Of a DNA stretch of 64,000 bases, positions 18,794 through 30,631 are shown in pieces; the first letter of the stretch is position 1, and the number at the start of each line of letters is the position of its first letter. A model generated the notes under the pieces. That model was not told the DNA's origin. It saw only the letters and a list, made by a program, of their open reading frames with translations, and searched no databases. The translations under genes and the position numbers were made by a program. This DNA comes from Pectobacterium aroidearum (GTDB lineage: Bacteria > Pseudomonadota > Gammaproteobacteria > Enterobacterales > Enterobacteriaceae). The DNA lies in NCBI RefSeq assembly GCF_041228105.1, contig NZ_CP166097.1, positions 1,612,001 to 1,676,000 on the forward strand, given 5' to 3'.

Positions 18794-19744
18794 ATGACCA
18801 GTGTAAATCGACCAGTACTTAATCTCGATCTTGATTTACTGAGGACGTTTGTTGCCGTTGCAGATTTAAATACATTTGCAGCGGCGGCGACCGCAGTCAA
18901 TCGGACTCAATCGGCTGTCAGCCAGCAGATGCAGCGGCTGGAGCAACTCATCGGAAAGGAGCTTTTTGCCCGGCACGGGCGTAATAAATTGCTGACCGAA
19001 CACGGCATACAGTTTTTGGGTTATGCCAGAAAAATATTACAATTCAATGATGAAGCCTGTATTTCATTAATGTACAGCGATATTCAGGGAACGCTGACCA
19101 TCGGGGCGTCTGACGATACGGCAGACACCATCCTTCCTTATATTTTGCACCGGGTGACATCGGTATTTCCTAAGCTCTCCGTCAATGTCAGCGTAAAACG
19201 CAGCGCTGAAATGATGGATATGCTGAATCAAGGGAAAATAGATTTGGTCATTACCACAATGAACGGTGTGGTGTTTCCTCATGTGTTATTACGGAGTTCT
19301 CCGACGCTATGGTATTGCGCGGCGGATTATCAGTTCCGATCGCAAGAACCGGTACCCTTGGTTGTTTTGGATGAGCCAAGCCCTTTCCGTTCCTTGGCGA
19401 CGCAGCAGCTGACGGCCGCAGGGATTCCCTGGAGAATCGCCTACGTGGCTTCAACGCTATCTGCTGTGCGAGCCGCGGTGAAGGCTGGCATGGGTATCAC
19501 CGTGCGCTCGGTGGAAATGATGAGCCCGGAACTGCGTGTGTTGGGCGAAGAGGAAGGGTTGCCGAGATTGCCTGAAACACGTTATTTCCTCTGCCAGAAC
19601 CCTAACCAGGAGAACGAACTGGCGACGGCAATTTTCAATGTGATTGAATCAGGGAAGCCCTCTCACATTACGCCAGTCAGCATGCTAGCAAATAGCACGA
19701 ATGAAGCGTTGTCTTCCGATCCGTCGCTGAAGGACGCGATCTAA
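18794..19744 (+). CDS. lrhA: LysR-type regulator LrhA (HexA/PecT)
   Basis: LrhA is a LysR-family DNA-binding regulator. In E. coli it represses flhDC; in soft-rot bacteria the orthologues HexA (Pectobacterium) and PecT (Dickeya) are known to repress plant-wall exoenzymes and motility. The N-terminal winged helix ([22 protein letters not shown], then [13 protein letters not shown]) matches closely, and the effector-binding domain follows with the motif [16 protein letters not shown]. The ATG at 18794 aligns with the E. coli start; an in-frame GTG at 18782 is possible. The length is 316 residues against 312. It lies upstream of nuo on the same strand, as in E. coli. Confidence 0.95.
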   Translation: MTSVNRPVLNLDLDLLRTFVAVADLNTFAAAATAVNRTQSAVSQQMQRLEQLIGKELFARHGRNKLLTEHGIQFLGYARKILQFNDEACISLMYSDIQGTLTIGASDDTADTILPYILHRVTSVFPKLSVNVSVKRSAEMMDMLNQGKIDLVITTMNGVVFPHVLLRSSPTLWYCAADYQFRSQEPVPLVVLDEPSPFRSLATQQLTAAGIPWRIAYVASTLSAVRAAVKAGMGITVRSVEMMSPELRVLGEEEGLPRLPETRYFLCQNPNQENELATAIFNVIESGKPSHITPVSMLANSTNEALSSDPSLKDAI

Positions 19745-19763
19745 TCGTAATGGGTAGTTAACT

Positions 19764-19799
19764 ATCATTCGGGGAGAGTAAGGATGCACCCCGAATGAT
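19764..19799 (+). other. Hairpin at the lrhA 3' end
   Basis: ATCATTCGGGG (19764-19774) pairs perfectly with CCCCGAATGAT (19789-19799) around a fourteen-base loop, 20 bases after the lrhA stop. No T-run follows, so it is a possible 3' stabiliser or Rho-associated end. Confidence 0.55.
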
Positions 19800-20421
19800 G
19801 ATGATTTATGACTAAGGTGTTAAACCCGCATCGGTAGAGCCCCATTGCTCTGATTTCTTCAGTCCGACCCCTCTTTGCATTTTCCATTTCACATCAACAG
19901 GCTAGGCGCAGCGAGATTCACGGTTATCTCTAATTTATAAAACGCCGGTTCTATTTTTTTAAAATTATGTTATGGAAAATGACGTCCAGTCTTGTCCAGC
20001 ATCATCTTGATTTTTTTACTAACTAAATTGGTAAAAATGTGTGCTGGATCAAAAAATACCCCTAATAACCACATGGGGGAACAGGCATTTTCTGTGAAAA
20101 TGGTATAGTGACGCAGTGAATTTGCTTCCTGTGTTGCTGCTCGCTGGTTAACCGACAAAAGGACTGACTCGATTTAGCTATGGGTGAGGACACAAAATGT
20201 TAACAAAACAGCGTGCATGTAAAGTAATGTACTGTTATTTTTAGTAAGGTTGAAAAAAAGGTTACAAATTTAGGGGCTCAACCATACCAAGCAAGGCTTA
20301 CCTGATACGTTTCCGTGCTTTTTTGTGGTTATTAATCCTTCCTTTTAATCGATGTGGCGCATTAACTGCCGATAATAGAGCAGGGATGTTACCCGCCACT
20401 TTTGATGAGTAAGCAAAGAGA
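19800..20421 (+). promoter_or_regulatory. Long nuo promoter and leader region
   Basis: This spacer of about 620 bases between lrhA and nuoA contains no gene I can support. It is AT-rich, with GTTAAC and GGTTAC motifs around 20199-20265 that loosely resemble ArcA-type repeats. E. coli nuo has a similarly long upstream region with oxygen and nitrate control, so promoters are expected here, but I could not fix a start site. Confidence 0.5.
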
Positions 20422-20862
20422 ATGTCAACAACTACTGAAATCCTCGCCCATCATTGGGCATTTGGGCTATTCCTTATCATTGCCGTAGGCCTTTGCGTCT
20501 TCATGCTGACCGGTGGATTCTTGCTGGGGGGGAGAGCCAGAGCCAGAGCTAAAAACGTACCTTATGAATCCGGGATCGACTCAGTGGGTTCAGCGCGGTT
20601 ACGCCTGTCTGCTAAATTTTATCTTGTCGCTATGTTCTTCGTTATCTTCGACGTTGAAGCCCTCTATCTCTACGCTTGGGCTGTGTCTATCAAAGAAAGC
20701 GGCTGGATTGGCTTCATTGAAGCAACCATTTTCATTTTGGTGCTGTTGGCTGGTTTGATTTATCTGGTACGCGTTGGGGCACTTGACTGGACCCCGGTAC
20801 GTTCCAAGAGACAAGTCGTTAAATCAGACATCATCAACACTACCAACACTCATCCGCAGTAA
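20422..20862 (+). CDS. nuoA: NADH-quinone oxidoreductase subunit A
   Basis: NuoA is a small three-helix subunit of the membrane arm of complex I, at the junction with the peripheral arm. The 146-residue product (147 in E. coli) has the conserved loop with [21 protein letters not shown] and the second helix [14 protein letters not shown] with its conserved Asp and Glu. It opens the nuo operon after a long leader. nuoB follows after 17 bases. Secure by alignment with the remembered family. Confidence 0.97.
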   Translation: MSTTTEILAHHWAFGLFLIIAVGLCVFMLTGGFLLGGRARARAKNVPYESGIDSVGSARLRLSAKFYLVAMFFVIFDVEALYLYAWAVSIKESGWIGFIEATIFILVLLAGLIYLVRVGALDWTPVRSKRQVVKSDIINTTNTHPQ

Positions 20863-20879
20863 CAGCGAGGCATTTTAAG

Positions 20880-21554
20880 ATGGACTATACGCTCACCCGC
20901 ATAGAGCCGGACGGTGAGAATGACCGTTATCCCCTGCAACGTCAGGAGATCGTTTCCGACCCTCTGGAGCAACATGTTCACCGCAGTGTCTACATGGGCA
21001 AACTGGAACATGCGTTACACGATACGGTGAACTGGGGGCGTCAGAACTCCCTGTGGCCGTACAACTTCGGCCTTTCCTGTTGCTACGTAGAAATGGTGAC
21101 GTCATTTACGGCGGTTCATGACGTGGCGCGTTTTGGTGCTGAGGTTCTGCGTGCATCGCCACGTCAGGCTGACTTCATGGTCGTAGCGGGAACCTGTTTT
21201 ACCAAAATGGCCCCCGTTATTCAGCGTCTGTACGAGCAAATGCTTGAGCCTAAATGGGTTATCTCCATGGGCGCCTGTGCAAACTCCGGTGGTATGTACG
21301 ATATCTATTCCGTCGTTCAGGGCGTAGATAAATTCCTGCCTGTTGATGTGTATATTCCAGGCTGCCCTCCGCGTCCTGAAGCCTACATGCAAGCGCTGTT
21401 GCTGCTGAAAGAATCCATCGGTAAAGAACGCCGCCCTCTGTCATGGGTGGTAGGTGAACAGGGCGTTTACCGTGCCAATATGCAATCTGAGCGTGAACGC
21501 AAACGCGGCGAGCGAATCGCTGTGACCAACCTGCGCTCGCCTGATGAGATTTGA
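20880..21554 (+). CDS. nuoB: NADH-quinone oxidoreductase subunit B
   Basis: NuoB carries iron-sulfur cluster N2, the last electron carrier before quinone. The four ligands are visible as Cys67-Cys68 (LSCCYVEM), Cys133 (GACANSGG) and Cys162 (PGCPPRPE), each shifted four positions from E. coli because of a slightly longer N-terminus. The product has 224 residues against 220 in E. coli. It lies between nuoA and the fused nuoCD, with a 98-base gap to the latter. Confidence 0.97.
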   Translation: MDYTLTRIEPDGENDRYPLQRQEIVSDPLEQHVHRSVYMGKLEHALHDTVNWGRQNSLWPYNFGLSCCYVEMVTSFTAVHDVARFGAEVLRASPRQADFMVVAGTCFTKMAPVIQRLYEQMLEPKWVISMGACANSGGMYDIYSVVQGVDKFLPVDVYIPGCPPRPEAYMQALLLLKESIGKERRPLSWVVGEQGVYRANMQSERERKRGERIAVTNLRSPDEI

Positions 21555-21652
21555 CCTGTAGATGATAAACCCGGTGACCGTGTAATACCCCGATAATAGT
21601 GTGCGGTCATTATCAGATACAGAAATAGCACATTTAATGTGGTGACATATTT

Positions 21653-23452
21653 ATGACAGATTTAACGACACACGATCTCGCTCAGCCAGGCTGGCAAACC
21701 CGCGATCACCTTGACGATCCGGTCGTTGGCGAGCTGTGTAACCGTTTTGGACCAGATGCATTTACTGTACAAGCAACCCGCACAGGTATTCCCGTTGTGT
21801 GGGTCAAACGTGAGCAATTACTGGACGTTGTCGCATTCCTGAAAAAACAGCCAAAGCCTTATGTTATGCTGTTTGACCTGCACGGTATGGATGAGCGTTT
21901 GCGCACCCACCGTGAAGGCTTACCTGCCGCCGACTACTCCGTCTTTTATCACATCATTTCCATCGAGCGTAACCGCGACATCATGCTGAAAGTCGCGTTG
22001 GCCGAGAGCGATCTGCACGTACCGACCGTGACCAAACTGTTCCCGAATGCCAACTGGTATGAGCGTGAAACGTGGGAAATGTTTGGTATTACGTTTAACG
22101 GCCACCCGCACCTGACGCGCATCATGATGCCGCATACGTGGGAAGGGCACCCGTTGCGTAAAGATTATCCAGCGCGTGCGACCGAATTCGATCCTTTCGT
22201 GCTGACCAAGCAGAAAGAAGATCTGGAAATGGAATCGCTGACGTTCAAACCGGAAGAGTGGGGAATGAAGCGCGGCACTGAAAATGAGGACTTCATGTTC
22301 CTCAACCTCGGTCCAAACCACCCGTCTTCACACGGTGCTTTCCGTATTATCCTGCAGTTGGATGGCGAAGAAATCGTCGACTGCGTGCCTGACGTGGGTT
22401 ACCACCATCGCGGCGCGGAGAAAATGGGCGAACGCCAGTCCTGGCACAGCTACATCCCTTATACCGACCGTATTGAATACCTCGGCGGCTGCGTTAACGA
22501 AATGCCGTATGTGCTTGCCGTAGAAAAATTGGCGGGCATTGAGGTACCTGATCGCGTCAAAACGATTCGCGTGATGTTGTCTGAGCTGTTCCGCATTAAT
22601 AGCCACCTGCTGTATATCAGTACCTATATTCAGGACGTTGGTGCGATGACACCGGTGTTCTTTGCGTTTACTGACCGCCAGAAAATTTACGATTTAGTTG
22701 AAGCGATTACCGGCTTCCGTATGCACCCTGCCTGGTTCCGCATCGGCGGGGTGGCGCACGATCTGCCACGCGGTTGGGAGCGTCTGCTGCGTGAATTCCT
22801 CGACTGGATGCCGAGTCGCCTGGATACCTATGTTAAGGCTGCATTGCAGAACACTATCCTGAAAGGCCGTACTCAGGGCGTTGCCGCTTACAATGCAAAA
22901 GAAGCGTTGGATTGGGGCGTAACCGGTGCGGGTCTGCGTGCGACAGGTATTGGTTTTGACGTGCGCAAATGGCGTCCGTATTCCGGCTATGAAAACTTCG
23001 ACTTTGAAGTGCCTGTCGGCGACGGCATCAGCGATTGCTATAGCCGCGTGATGCTGAAGGTTGAAGAGCTGCGCCAAAGCCTGCGTATTCTGGATCAGTG
23101 CCTCAAGAACATGCCGGAAGGGCCGTTCAAAGCGGATCACCCGCTGACGACGCCGCCGCCAAAAGAGCGCACATTGCAGCATATCGATACGCTGATTAAC
23201 CACTTCCTTCAGGTTTCCTGGGGTCCGGTTATGCCTGCCAATGAATCATTCCAGATGGTTGAGGCAACAAAGGGCATCAACAGCTATTACCTGACCAGTG
23301 ACGGCGGCACGATGAGCTACCGTACCCGTATTCGCACGCCGAGCTATGCGCATCTGCAACAGATTCCTTCTGTTATTCGCGGATGTCTGGTATCCGATCT
23401 GATCGTTTACCTCGGCAGTATTGATTTCGTTATGTCAGATGTGGACCGCTAA
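21653..23452 (+). CDS. nuoC: NADH-quinone oxidoreductase fused subunits C/D
   Basis: This is one polypeptide of 599 residues combining the NuoC (30 kDa, about residues 1-190) and NuoD (49 kDa, from about 210) subunits, as is usual in enterobacteria. NuoC has the signature [22 protein letters not shown]. NuoD shows [13 protein letters not shown] (about residues 222-234), which contributes to the quinone site, and ends [12 protein letters not shown]. It belongs to the peripheral arm. nuoE starts two bases after the stop. Confidence 0.97.
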   Translation: MTDLTTHDLAQPGWQTRDHLDDPVVGELCNRFGPDAFTVQATRTGIPVVWVKREQLLDVVAFLKKQPKPYVMLFDLHGMDERLRTHREGLPAADYSVFYHIISIERNRDIMLKVALAESDLHVPTVTKLFPNANWYERETWEMFGITFNGHPHLTRIMMPHTWEGHPLRKDYPARATEFDPFVLTKQKEDLEMESLTFKPEEWGMKRGTENEDFMFLNLGPNHPSSHGAFRIILQLDGEEIVDCVPDVGYHHRGAEKMGERQSWHSYIPYTDRIEYLGGCVNEMPYVLAVEKLAGIEVPDRVKTIRVMLSELFRINSHLLYISTYIQDVGAMTPVFFAFTDRQKIYDLVEAITGFRMHPAWFRIGGVAHDLPRGWERLLREFLDWMPSRLDTYVKAALQNTILKGRTQGVAAYNAKEALDWGVTGAGLRATGIGFDVRKWRPYSGYENFDFEVPVGDGISDCYSRVMLKVEELRQSLRILDQCLKNMPEGPFKADHPLTTPPPKERTLQHIDTLINHFLQVSWGPVMPANESFQMVEATKGINSYYLTSDGGTMSYRTRIRTPSYAHLQQIPSVIRGCLVSDLIVYLGSIDFVMSDVDR

Positions 23453-23454
23453 TT

Positions 23455-23970
23455 ATGCCTGATCACAATATTTCTGAACGCAACATTTCTGATAACAACG
23501 TTTTTGTGTTGAGCGACGCCGAGCGTGACGCGATTGAACACGAAAAACATCATTATGAAGATGCGCGCGCGGCGTCCATTGAAGCACTGAAAATTGTGCA
23601 GAAAGAACGCGGCTGGGTACCGGATGGTGCGATCAACGCGATTGCCGATGTGCTGGGCATTCCAGCCAGTGACGTGGAAGGCGTAGCGACATTCTATAGC
23701 CAAATTTATCGTCAGCCGGTTGGGCGCCACATCATTCGCTATTGCGACAGCGTCGTGTGCCACATCAATGGCTATCAGGGCGTTCAGGCTGCGCTTGAGC
23801 GTAAGCTCAGCATCAAACCGGGACAGACAACGTTCGATGGACGTTTCACGCTGTTGCCGACCTGCTGCCTGGGGAACTGTGACAAGGGGCCGTCAATGAT
23901 GATTGACGACGATACCCATAGCCATGTGACGCCGGAAGGAATTGAATCGTTATTGGAGCAGTATCAATGA
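23455..23970 (+). CDS. nuoE: NADH-quinone oxidoreductase subunit E
   Basis: NuoE is the 24 kDa subunit with binuclear cluster N1a in the NADH-oxidising module. The ligand motifs are [12 protein letters not shown] (four residues between the Cys pair) and [13 protein letters not shown], in the usual thioredoxin-like fold. It has 171 residues against 166 in E. coli, with the difference in the polar N-terminus. The stop overlaps the nuoF start by four bases (ATGA), suggesting coupled translation. Confidence 0.96.
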   Translation: MPDHNISERNISDNNVFVLSDAERDAIEHEKHHYEDARAASIEALKIVQKERGWVPDGAINAIADVLGIPASDVEGVATFYSQIYRQPVGRHIIRYCDSVVCHINGYQGVQAALERKLSIKPGQTTFDGRFTLLPTCCLGNCDKGPSMMIDDDTHSHVTPEGIESLLEQYQ

Positions 23971-25316
23971 GTAAAAACATTGTTCTGACTGCTGAGCAGC
24001 ATCCTCTGACCTGGCGTTTACGCGCAGACAAACAGCCAGTATGGCTGGATGAATATCGCAGCAAAAACGGCTATGTCGCGGCGCAAAAAGCGTTAACCGG
24101 CATGGCGCAGGATGAAGTGGTCTCACTGGTTAAAGACGCTGGCCTGAAAGGGCGTGGCGGCGCGGGCTTTTCGACAGGCTTGAAGTGGAGCCTGATGCCG
24201 AAAGACGAAAGCATGAACATCCGCTACCTGCTGTGTAACGCGGATGAGATGGAGCCAGGGACTTATAAAGACCGCCTGCTGATGGAGCAAGAGCCCCATC
24301 TGCTGGTTGAAGGTATGTTGATCAGCGCGTTTGCGCTGAAAGCCTACCGCGGTTACATCTTCCTGCGTGGTGAATACATCGAAGCTGCCGTCCACCTGCG
24401 TCGGGCAATCGAAGAAGCGAAAGCCGCTGGCCTGCTGGGCAAGAATATTCTGGGTAGCGGGTTTGATTTCGAGCTGTTCGTGCACACAGGCGCAGGGCGT
24501 TATATCTGCGGTGAAGAAACGGCACTGATTAACTCGCTGGAAGGCCGTCGTGCCAACCCTCGTTCGAAGCCGCCATTCCCGGCGTCTGCGGGTGTTTGGG
24601 GTAAACCGACCTGCGTCAACAACGTGGAAACGCTGTGTAACGTACCGGCGATTATCGAACACGGTGCGGCGTGGTATCAGGGCTTGTCTGCGGGTAAAAG
24701 TAAAGATGCCGGCACGAAACTGATGGGCTTCTCTGGGCGCGTCAAGAATCCGGGCCTGTGGGAACTGCCGTTCGGCACCACGGCGCGTGAAATTCTGGAA
24801 GACTACGCGGGCGGTATGCGCGATGGTCTGAAACTGAAAGCCTGGCAACCGGGCGGCGCAGGGACGGATTTCCTGACGGAAAACCATCTCGATCTGCCGA
24901 TGGATTTTGAGCACATTGCGAAAGCTGGTAGCCGTATGGGTACGGCGCTGGCGATGGCTGTCGATCACGAAATCAATATGGTTTCGCTGACGCGCAATCT
25001 GGAAGAGTTCTTCGCCCGTGAATCCTGTGGCTGGTGTACGCCGTGCCGCGATGGTTTGCCGTGGAGCGTGAAGATTCTGCGTGCGCTGGAAAATGGTGAA
25101 GGCCAGCCTGGCGATATCGAAACGCTGGAACAGCTTTGCCGTTTCCTCGGACCGGGTAACACCTTCTGTGCGCATGCGCCGGGTGCGGTCGAACCGCTGC
25201 AAAGTGCCATCAAGTATTTCCGGGAAGAATTCGAAGCGGGTATCTCTAAACAGTATTTAGGCAACGTCAAAGCGATTGGCGGTATTCAGCCTAACCTGTT
25301 GAAAGAGCGCTGGTAA
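23967..25316 (+). CDS. nuoF: NADH-quinone oxidoreductase subunit F
   Basis: NuoF binds NADH and FMN and holds cluster N3, the electron entry site of complex I. It has the glycine-rich NADH motif [13 protein letters not shown] (about residues 54-66), the FMN region [21 protein letters not shown] and the cluster ligands [12 protein letters not shown] with a distal Cys in [10 protein letters not shown]. The length is 449 residues against 445 in E. coli. The spacer to nuoG is unusually long (188 bases) and contains a hairpin. Confidence 0.97.
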   Translation: MSKNIVLTAEQHPLTWRLRADKQPVWLDEYRSKNGYVAAQKALTGMAQDEVVSLVKDAGLKGRGGAGFSTGLKWSLMPKDESMNIRYLLCNADEMEPGTYKDRLLMEQEPHLLVEGMLISAFALKAYRGYIFLRGEYIEAAVHLRRAIEEAKAAGLLGKNILGSGFDFELFVHTGAGRYICGEETALINSLEGRRANPRSKPPFPASAGVWGKPTCVNNVETLCNVPAIIEHGAAWYQGLSAGKSKDAGTKLMGFSGRVKNPGLWELPFGTTAREILEDYAGGMRDGLKLKAWQPGGAGTDFLTENHLDLPMDFEHIAKAGSRMGTALAMAVDHEINMVSLTRNLEEFFARESCGWCTPCRDGLPWSVKILRALENGEGQPGDIETLEQLCRFLGPGNTFCAHAPGAVEPLQSAIKYFREEFEAGISKQYLGNVKAIGGIQPNLLKERW

Positions 25317-25358
25317 GTTATCGCTCAACATGTGCGAGATGCAGTGAATGTATCCGCA

Positions 25359-25380
25359 GGGTGGCGCAAATAAGCCACCC
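25359..25380 (+). other. Hairpin in the nuoF-nuoG spacer
   Basis: GGGTGGC (25359-25365) pairs with GCCACCC (25374-25380) around an eight-base loop, inside an operon gap of 188 bases. There is no T-run. It could be an RNA processing or stability element. Confidence 0.45.
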
Positions 25381-25504
25381 TCAATAAACCCAATAGATTT
25401 CAGGGCGCAGGTAGCCAACGCATTTGCGATTTGAAAGATGAGGGTATACAGAATTTTTGATTAGCGCTCGTGGCAACACGGGCCATTATGGAAGCATGCT
25501 GACT

Positions 25505-28231
25505 ATGGCTACTATTCATGTAGACGGCAAAGAGTATGAAGTAAACGGAGCAGACAACCTTCTGGAAGCTTGCCTGACTCTGGGACTTGATATTCCTTAC
25601 TTTTGCTGGCACCCCGCGCTCGGGAGCGTCGGATCCTGCCGCCTCTGTGCGGTAAAACAGTATCAAAACGCGGAAGACACCCGCGGTCGTCTGGTGATGT
25701 CTTGTATGACACCAGCAACCGAAGGAACGTTCATCGCGATTGAAGATGAAGAAGCGAAACTATTCCGTAAGACGATAGTTGAGTTTCTGATGACCAACCA
25801 CCCGCACGATTGCCCAGTGTGTGAGGAAGGCGGTAACTGTCATTTGCAGGATATGACGGTCATGACGGGGCAGAACTTCCGTCGTTATCGCTTCACCAAG
25901 CGTACTCACCGCAATCAGGATCTCGGCCCATTCATTTCTCATGAAATGAACCGCTGTATCGCGTGTTATCGCTGCGTGCGTTACTACAAAGACTATGCGG
26001 ATGGCAAAGATCTCGGCGTTTACGGCGCGCATGACAACGTCTATTTCGGTCGCCCGGAAGATGGCACGCTGGAAAGCGAATTCTCCGGTAACCTGGTTGA
26101 AGTGTGTCCTACCGGTGTCTTCACCGATAAAACGCACTCCGAGCGCTATAACCGTAAATGGGATATGCAGTTTGCACCGAGCGTCTGCCAACAGTGCAGC
26201 ATCGGTTGTAATACCAGCCCCGGTGAACGTTATGGCGAACTGCGTCGTATCGAAAACCGTTTTAACGGTAGTGTAAACCACTATTTCCTGTGTGACCGCG
26301 GCCGTTTTGGTTACGGCTATGTTAATCAGAAAGACCGTCCAAACCAGCCGCTGCAACGTCGCGGTGATGATTGGATCGCGCTGAATGCCGATCAGGCTCT
26401 GCAAGGTGCGGCGGATGTGCTGCGTCAAGCGAAGAAAACGATCGGTATCGGTTCGCCGCGTGCCAGCATCGAAAGCAACTTCGCTTTGCGTGAGCTGGTA
26501 GGGGCAGAGAACTTCTACACCGGTATTGCGCAGGAAGAACAAAATCGTCTGCAACTGATCCTGAAAGTGCTGCGCGAAAGTGGTGTGAGAACGCCAGCGC
26601 TGCGTGAAATCGAAGGCTACGATGCGGTTCTGATTCTGGGTGAAGACTTGACGCAGACGGGGGCGCGTATCGCACTGGCCGTTCGTCAAGCCGTTAAAGG
26701 CAAAGCCCGTGAAATGGCAGCAGCGCAGAAAGTGGCTGACTGGCAGATCGCGGCGATCATGAACATTGGTCAACACGCCAAGCACCCACTCTTTGTCACT
26801 AACGTAGACAGCACTCGTCTGGACGACATCGCAGCATGGAACTACCGTGCGCCAGTTGCCGATCAGGCGCGTCTTGGTTTTGCTATTGCACACGGTCTGG
26901 ATAGCAGCGCTCCAGCGGTTACCGATCTGGCTGCGGGTCTTGACCAGAAAGTCGATATCATCGTACAGGCGCTGGCCGGTGCGAAAAAACCACTCATCAT
27001 TTCCGGCACCAATGCTGGCAGTGAAGACGTGATCGCCGCGGCGGCAAACGTTGCTAAGGCGCTGAAGAATCGTGGTTCTGACGTCGGTATTACCTTTGTT
27101 GCACCCGCTGCCAACAGCATCGGGCTGTCAATCATGGGTGGTGGTTCGCTGGATGATGCGCTGGCGCAGTTGGAAAACGGCGAAGCCGATAGCGTGGTAG
27201 TGCTGGAGAACGATCTCTACCGCCATGCTCCAATTGCTCGCGTTGATGCTGCGCTGGAAAAAGCGGAAAACCTGATTGTGGTTGACCATCAGCGTACTCG
27301 CATCATGGACAAGGCCAACATCATTCTGTCCGCTGCCAGCTTCGCTGAAAGCGACGGTACGCTGATTAATCAGGAAGGCCGCGCGCAGCGTTTCTTCCAG
27401 GTTTATGATCCAACGTACTACAACGACAAAGTCGTAATGCTGGAAAGCTGGCGCTGGCTGCACTCGCTGTATATCACTTACAACAGCCGTCAGGTTGACT
27501 GGACGCAGTTGGATAATGTGATTGATGCGTGTGCTGCGGCACTGCCACAGCTGGCGGCGATCAAAGATGCTGCGCCGGACGCCTCGTTCCGTATTCGCGG
27601 TCAGAAACTGTCGCGTTCACCGATTCGCTCCAGTGGTCGTACTGCGATGCGTGCCAATATCAGCGTGCATGAACCGCGCCAGCCCGTCGATAAAGACACC
27701 ATGTTCGCCTTCTCAATGGAAGGGAACAACAGTCCGACAGCCAATCGTCAGCAGATTCCGTTTGCCTGGGCACCAGGCTGGAACTCACCGCAAGCCTGGA
27801 ACAAATTTCAGGATGAAGTGGGCGGACATTTGCGTCATGGCGATCCCGGTGTGCGTATGATCGAAGCCGGAGAAGGTTCACTGACATATTTCGACAACAT
27901 CCCTGCGGCTTTCGTCCCACAAGCGGGTCAATGGCGCGTTGCGCCGTATTATCACCTGTTTGGCAGTGATGAAATGTCACAGCGTTCCGACGTGATTCAG
28001 CAGCGTATGCCAGAGCCTTACGTGATGGTAAACCCGGCTGATGCGGCAACGCTGGGTGTGAACGCCGGTACATTGCTGGAGCTGACCTGTGCAGGACAAA
28101 CGCTACGTCTGCCACTGCGCTTAAGTGCGGAATTGAGTCAGGGACAGGTTGGTTTACCGCTGGGCTTGCCGGGTATTGCACCGGTACTGGCGGGTGCAAC
28201 CGTTGAAAATCTGCGGGAGGCCGCACAATGA
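25505..28231 (+). CDS. nuoG: NADH-quinone oxidoreductase subunit G
   Basis: NuoG is the large iron-sulfur subunit of the peripheral arm. The N-terminal 2Fe-2S domain has [15 protein letters not shown], followed by the His/Cys cluster [12 protein letters not shown], the 4Fe-4S pair [10 protein letters not shown] with VCPTGV, and an extra CQQCSIGCN cluster region characteristic of the E. coli type. A molybdopterin-oxidoreductase-like C-terminal half follows. The ATG at 25505 gives 908 residues and the conserved start [18 protein letters not shown]; in-frame ATGs at 25457 and 25496 are less likely. It overlaps nuoH by four bases. Confidence 0.96.
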   Translation: MATIHVDGKEYEVNGADNLLEACLTLGLDIPYFCWHPALGSVGSCRLCAVKQYQNAEDTRGRLVMSCMTPATEGTFIAIEDEEAKLFRKTIVEFLMTNHPHDCPVCEEGGNCHLQDMTVMTGQNFRRYRFTKRTHRNQDLGPFISHEMNRCIACYRCVRYYKDYADGKDLGVYGAHDNVYFGRPEDGTLESEFSGNLVEVCPTGVFTDKTHSERYNRKWDMQFAPSVCQQCSIGCNTSPGERYGELRRIENRFNGSVNHYFLCDRGRFGYGYVNQKDRPNQPLQRRGDDWIALNADQALQGAADVLRQAKKTIGIGSPRASIESNFALRELVGAENFYTGIAQEEQNRLQLILKVLRESGVRTPALREIEGYDAVLILGEDLTQTGARIALAVRQAVKGKAREMAAAQKVADWQIAAIMNIGQHAKHPLFVTNVDSTRLDDIAAWNYRAPVADQARLGFAIAHGLDSSAPAVTDLAAGLDQKVDIIVQALAGAKKPLIISGTNAGSEDVIAAAANVAKALKNRGSDVGITFVAPAANSIGLSIMGGGSLDDALAQLENGEADSVVVLENDLYRHAPIARVDAALEKAENLIVVDHQRTRIMDKANIILSAASFAESDGTLINQEGRAQRFFQVYDPTYYNDKVVMLESWRWLHSLYITYNSRQVDWTQLDNVIDACAAALPQLAAIKDAAPDASFRIRGQKLSRSPIRSSGRTAMRANISVHEPRQPVDKDTMFAFSMEGNNSPTANRQQIPFAWAPGWNSPQAWNKFQDEVGGHLRHGDPGVRMIEAGEGSLTYFDNIPAAFVPQAGQWRVAPYYHLFGSDEMSQRSDVIQQRMPEPYVMVNPADAATLGVNAGTLLELTCAGQTLRLPLRLSAELSQGQVGLPLGLPGIAPVLAGATVENLREAAQ

Positions 28232-29202
28232 GTTGGTTAACACCGGAATTAACCGAGATTCTGATCACCGTCGGAAAAGCGATCGTGATTCTGCTGGTTG
28301 TGGTGACCTGTGGCGCATTCATGAGTATGGGTGAACGTCGACTGCTCGGTCTTTTTCAGGGACGTTATGGACCAAACCGGGTAGGTTGGGGCGGTTCATT
28401 ACAGCTTGTCGCTGACATGATCAAAATGTTCTTCAAAGAAGACTGGGTGCCGAACTTTACCGATAAGGTGATCTTCACGTTGGCACCGATGATCGCGTTC
28501 ACGTCAATGCTGATTGCCTTTGCGATTGTGCCGATCACGCCAACCTGGGGTGTCGCCGATCTGAACATCGGGATCCTGTTCTTCCTGATGATGGCGGGTT
28601 TAGCGGTTTACGCAGTGCTGTTTGCCGGTTGGGCGAGTAACAACAAATACTCGCTGCTGGGGGCGGTACGTGCTTCTGCACAGACCGTGAGCTACGAAGT
28701 GTTCATCGGCCTGTCGCTGATGGGCGTTGTTGCTCAGGCGGGTTCGTTCAACATGCGTGACATCGTCGATTCTCAGGAACACCTGTGGAACGTTATCCCG
28801 CAGTTCTTCGGCTTTATTACGTTTGCCATTGCAGGCGTGGCGGTGTGTCACCGTCACCCGTTTGACCAGCCTGAAGCTGAACAGGAAATTGCCGATGGTT
28901 ACCACATTGAATATTCCGGTATGAAATTCGGTCTGTTCTTTGTCGGGGAATACATCGGGATCGTTACGGTTTCTGCGCTGATGGTGACGCTGTTCTTCGG
29001 CGGCTGGCATGGTCCAATCCTACCTCCATTTGTCTGGTTTGCGCTGAAAACGGGCTTTTTCATGATGATGTTCATCCTGATTCGTGCTTCGTTACCCCGT
29101 CCGCGTTATGACCAGGTGATGTCTTTCGGTTGGAAAGTCTGTCTGCCGATAACGCTTTTGAATCTGCTGGCGACAGCGGCCGTCATTTTGTACAACGCTT
29201 AA
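28228..29202 (+). CDS. nuoH: NADH-quinone oxidoreductase subunit H
   Basis: NuoH is the membrane subunit that forms the quinone-binding tunnel with NuoB and NuoD. It is a hydrophobic protein of 324 residues (325 in E. coli) with the conserved [18 protein letters not shown] segment (about residues 36-53), [13 protein letters not shown], and the acidic loop [24 protein letters not shown]. The start overlaps the nuoG stop (ATGA). nuoI follows after 17 bases. Confidence 0.97.
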   Translation: MSWLTPELTEILITVGKAIVILLVVVTCGAFMSMGERRLLGLFQGRYGPNRVGWGGSLQLVADMIKMFFKEDWVPNFTDKVIFTLAPMIAFTSMLIAFAIVPITPTWGVADLNIGILFFLMMAGLAVYAVLFAGWASNNKYSLLGAVRASAQTVSYEVFIGLSLMGVVAQAGSFNMRDIVDSQEHLWNVIPQFFGFITFAIAGVAVCHRHPFDQPEAEQEIADGYHIEYSGMKFGLFFVGEYIGIVTVSALMVTLFFGGWHGPILPPFVWFALKTGFFMMMFILIRASLPRPRYDQVMSFGWKVCLPITLLNLLATAAVILYNA

Positions 29203-29219
29203 GAAGGGGTGAATAAACC

Positions 29220-29762
29220 ATGACATTGAAAGACTTAGTGGTTGGTTTCGGCACCCAGATACGCAGTATCTGTATGGTGGGTTCGAATGCTTTCAAGAAG
29301 CGCGAAACCAGAATGTATCCCGAAGAGCCTGTGAATCCACCGCCGCGTTACCGTGGTCGTATCGTGCTGACGCGCGATCCTGATGGTGAAGAGCGTTGCG
29401 TTGCCTGCAACCTGTGTGCGGTGGCCTGTCCGGTCGGCTGTATCTCATTGCAGAAAGCGGAAACCAAAGATGGTCGCTGGTATCCCGAGTTCTTCCGCGT
29501 CAACTTCTCACGCTGCATTTTCTGTGGCTTCTGCGAAGAGGCGTGCCCGACAACCGCTATCCAGCTGACGCCGGATTTCGAAATGGGCGATTACAAACGT
29601 CAGGATCTGGTGTACGAGAAAGAAGATCTGCTGATATCGGGGCCGGGTAAATATCCGGAATACAATTTCTACCGGATGGCTGGTATGGCAATCGATGGGA
29701 AAGACAAAGGCGAAGCGGAAAACGAAGCCAAACCTATTGATGTCAAAGGCCTGTTGCCCTAA
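29220..29762 (+). CDS. nuoI: NADH-quinone oxidoreductase subunit I
   Basis: NuoI carries two 4Fe-4S clusters (N6a and N6b) on the path to N2. Both ferredoxin-type motifs are plain: [15 protein letters not shown] and [15 protein letters not shown] (about residues 60-74 and 99-113). The length of 180 residues equals E. coli NuoI. It ends with a charged tail rich in Glu and Lys. nuoJ starts nine bases downstream. Confidence 0.97.
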   Translation: MTLKDLVVGFGTQIRSICMVGSNAFKKRETRMYPEEPVNPPPRYRGRIVLTRDPDGEERCVACNLCAVACPVGCISLQKAETKDGRWYPEFFRVNFSRCIFCGFCEEACPTTAIQLTPDFEMGDYKRQDLVYEKEDLLISGPGKYPEYNFYRMAGMAIDGKDKGEAENEAKPIDVKGLLP

Positions 29763-29771
29763 GGAGCTAGC

Positions 29772-30332
29772 ATGGAATTCGCTTTTTATACCACAGGTTT
29801 GATTGCGATATTGGCGACATTGCGCGTCATTACGCATACCAACCCTGTGCATGCACTGTTGTATATGGTCACTTCGCTTATGGCGATTGCGGGCGTCTTT
29901 TTCTCGCTCGGGGCTAATTTTGCCGGTGCGCTGAGTATCATCGTCTATGCGGGCGCCATCATGGTGCTGTTTGTGTTCGTCGTCATGATGCTCAACCTCG
30001 GCAACTCCGTGGAAGAACAAGAGCGGAATTGGCTGAAACCCAGCGCTTGGGTTGGGCCTGGCATTCTCTCTCTGGCGCTGCTGGTCATTGTCGTCAATGC
30101 AATCCTCAGCCTGAAAGAGCAGGGCATCACTGGCACGCCTGTTGAGGCGAAAGCCGTCGGTATCAGCCTGTTTGGGCCTTATGTTCTGGCCGTTGAATTA
30201 GCGTCAATGCTGTTGCTGGCGGGATTGGTTGTCGCTTTCCACATTGGTCGTGAAGATAAACGTGGTGACGTTGTCAGTAAAGAAGGCGCGAACCAGGACG
30301 TTGAGAAGAAAATAACGGGGGAACGCGCATGA
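29772..30332 (+). CDS. nuoJ: NADH-quinone oxidoreductase subunit J
   Basis: NuoJ is a membrane-arm subunit with five predicted helices, next to NuoK and NuoA. The conserved third helix region reads [22 protein letters not shown]. The product has 186 residues against 184 in E. coli, with a polar C-terminus. Its stop overlaps the nuoK start by four bases. Confidence 0.96.
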
Positions 30333-30631
30333 TTCCGTTACAACATGGGTTGATTTTAGCCGCTATCCTGTTTGTTCTAGGGCTGACTGGTCTGTTAATT
30401 CGTCGTAACCTGCTGTTTATGTTGATTAGTCTTGAAATTATGATCAACGCTGCCGCGCTGGCATTTGTCGTCGCGGGAAGTTACTGGCAGCAGCCGGATG
30501 GTCAGGTGATGTACATTCTGGCGATTACGCTGGCAGCGGCTGAGGCCAGTATTGGTCTGGCGCTGTTGTTACAGATGTATCGTCGTCGTCAGACCCTGAA
30601 TATTGATACAGTCAGTGAGATGCGCGGATGA
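30329..30631 (+). CDS. nuoK: NADH-quinone oxidoreductase subunit K
   Basis: NuoK is a three-helix MrpC-like subunit of the proton-pumping arm. It has 100 residues, as in E. coli. The two membrane Glu residues expected for proton transfer are present in [13 protein letters not shown] and [13 protein letters not shown]. It overlaps both neighbours by four bases, so nuoJKL are translationally linked. Confidence 0.97.

Noticed and set aside
19970..20158. Minus-strand frame in the nuo upstream region
   Set aside because: It has no ribosome site, no recognisable motif and lies in an AT-rich regulatory spacer.
24123..26893. Long antisense frames (over 350 codons) opposite nuoF and nuoG
   Set aside because: They mirror strongly conserved genes on the plus strand and have compositions rich in Arg, Gln and Thr typical of shadow frames; no family motif was seen.
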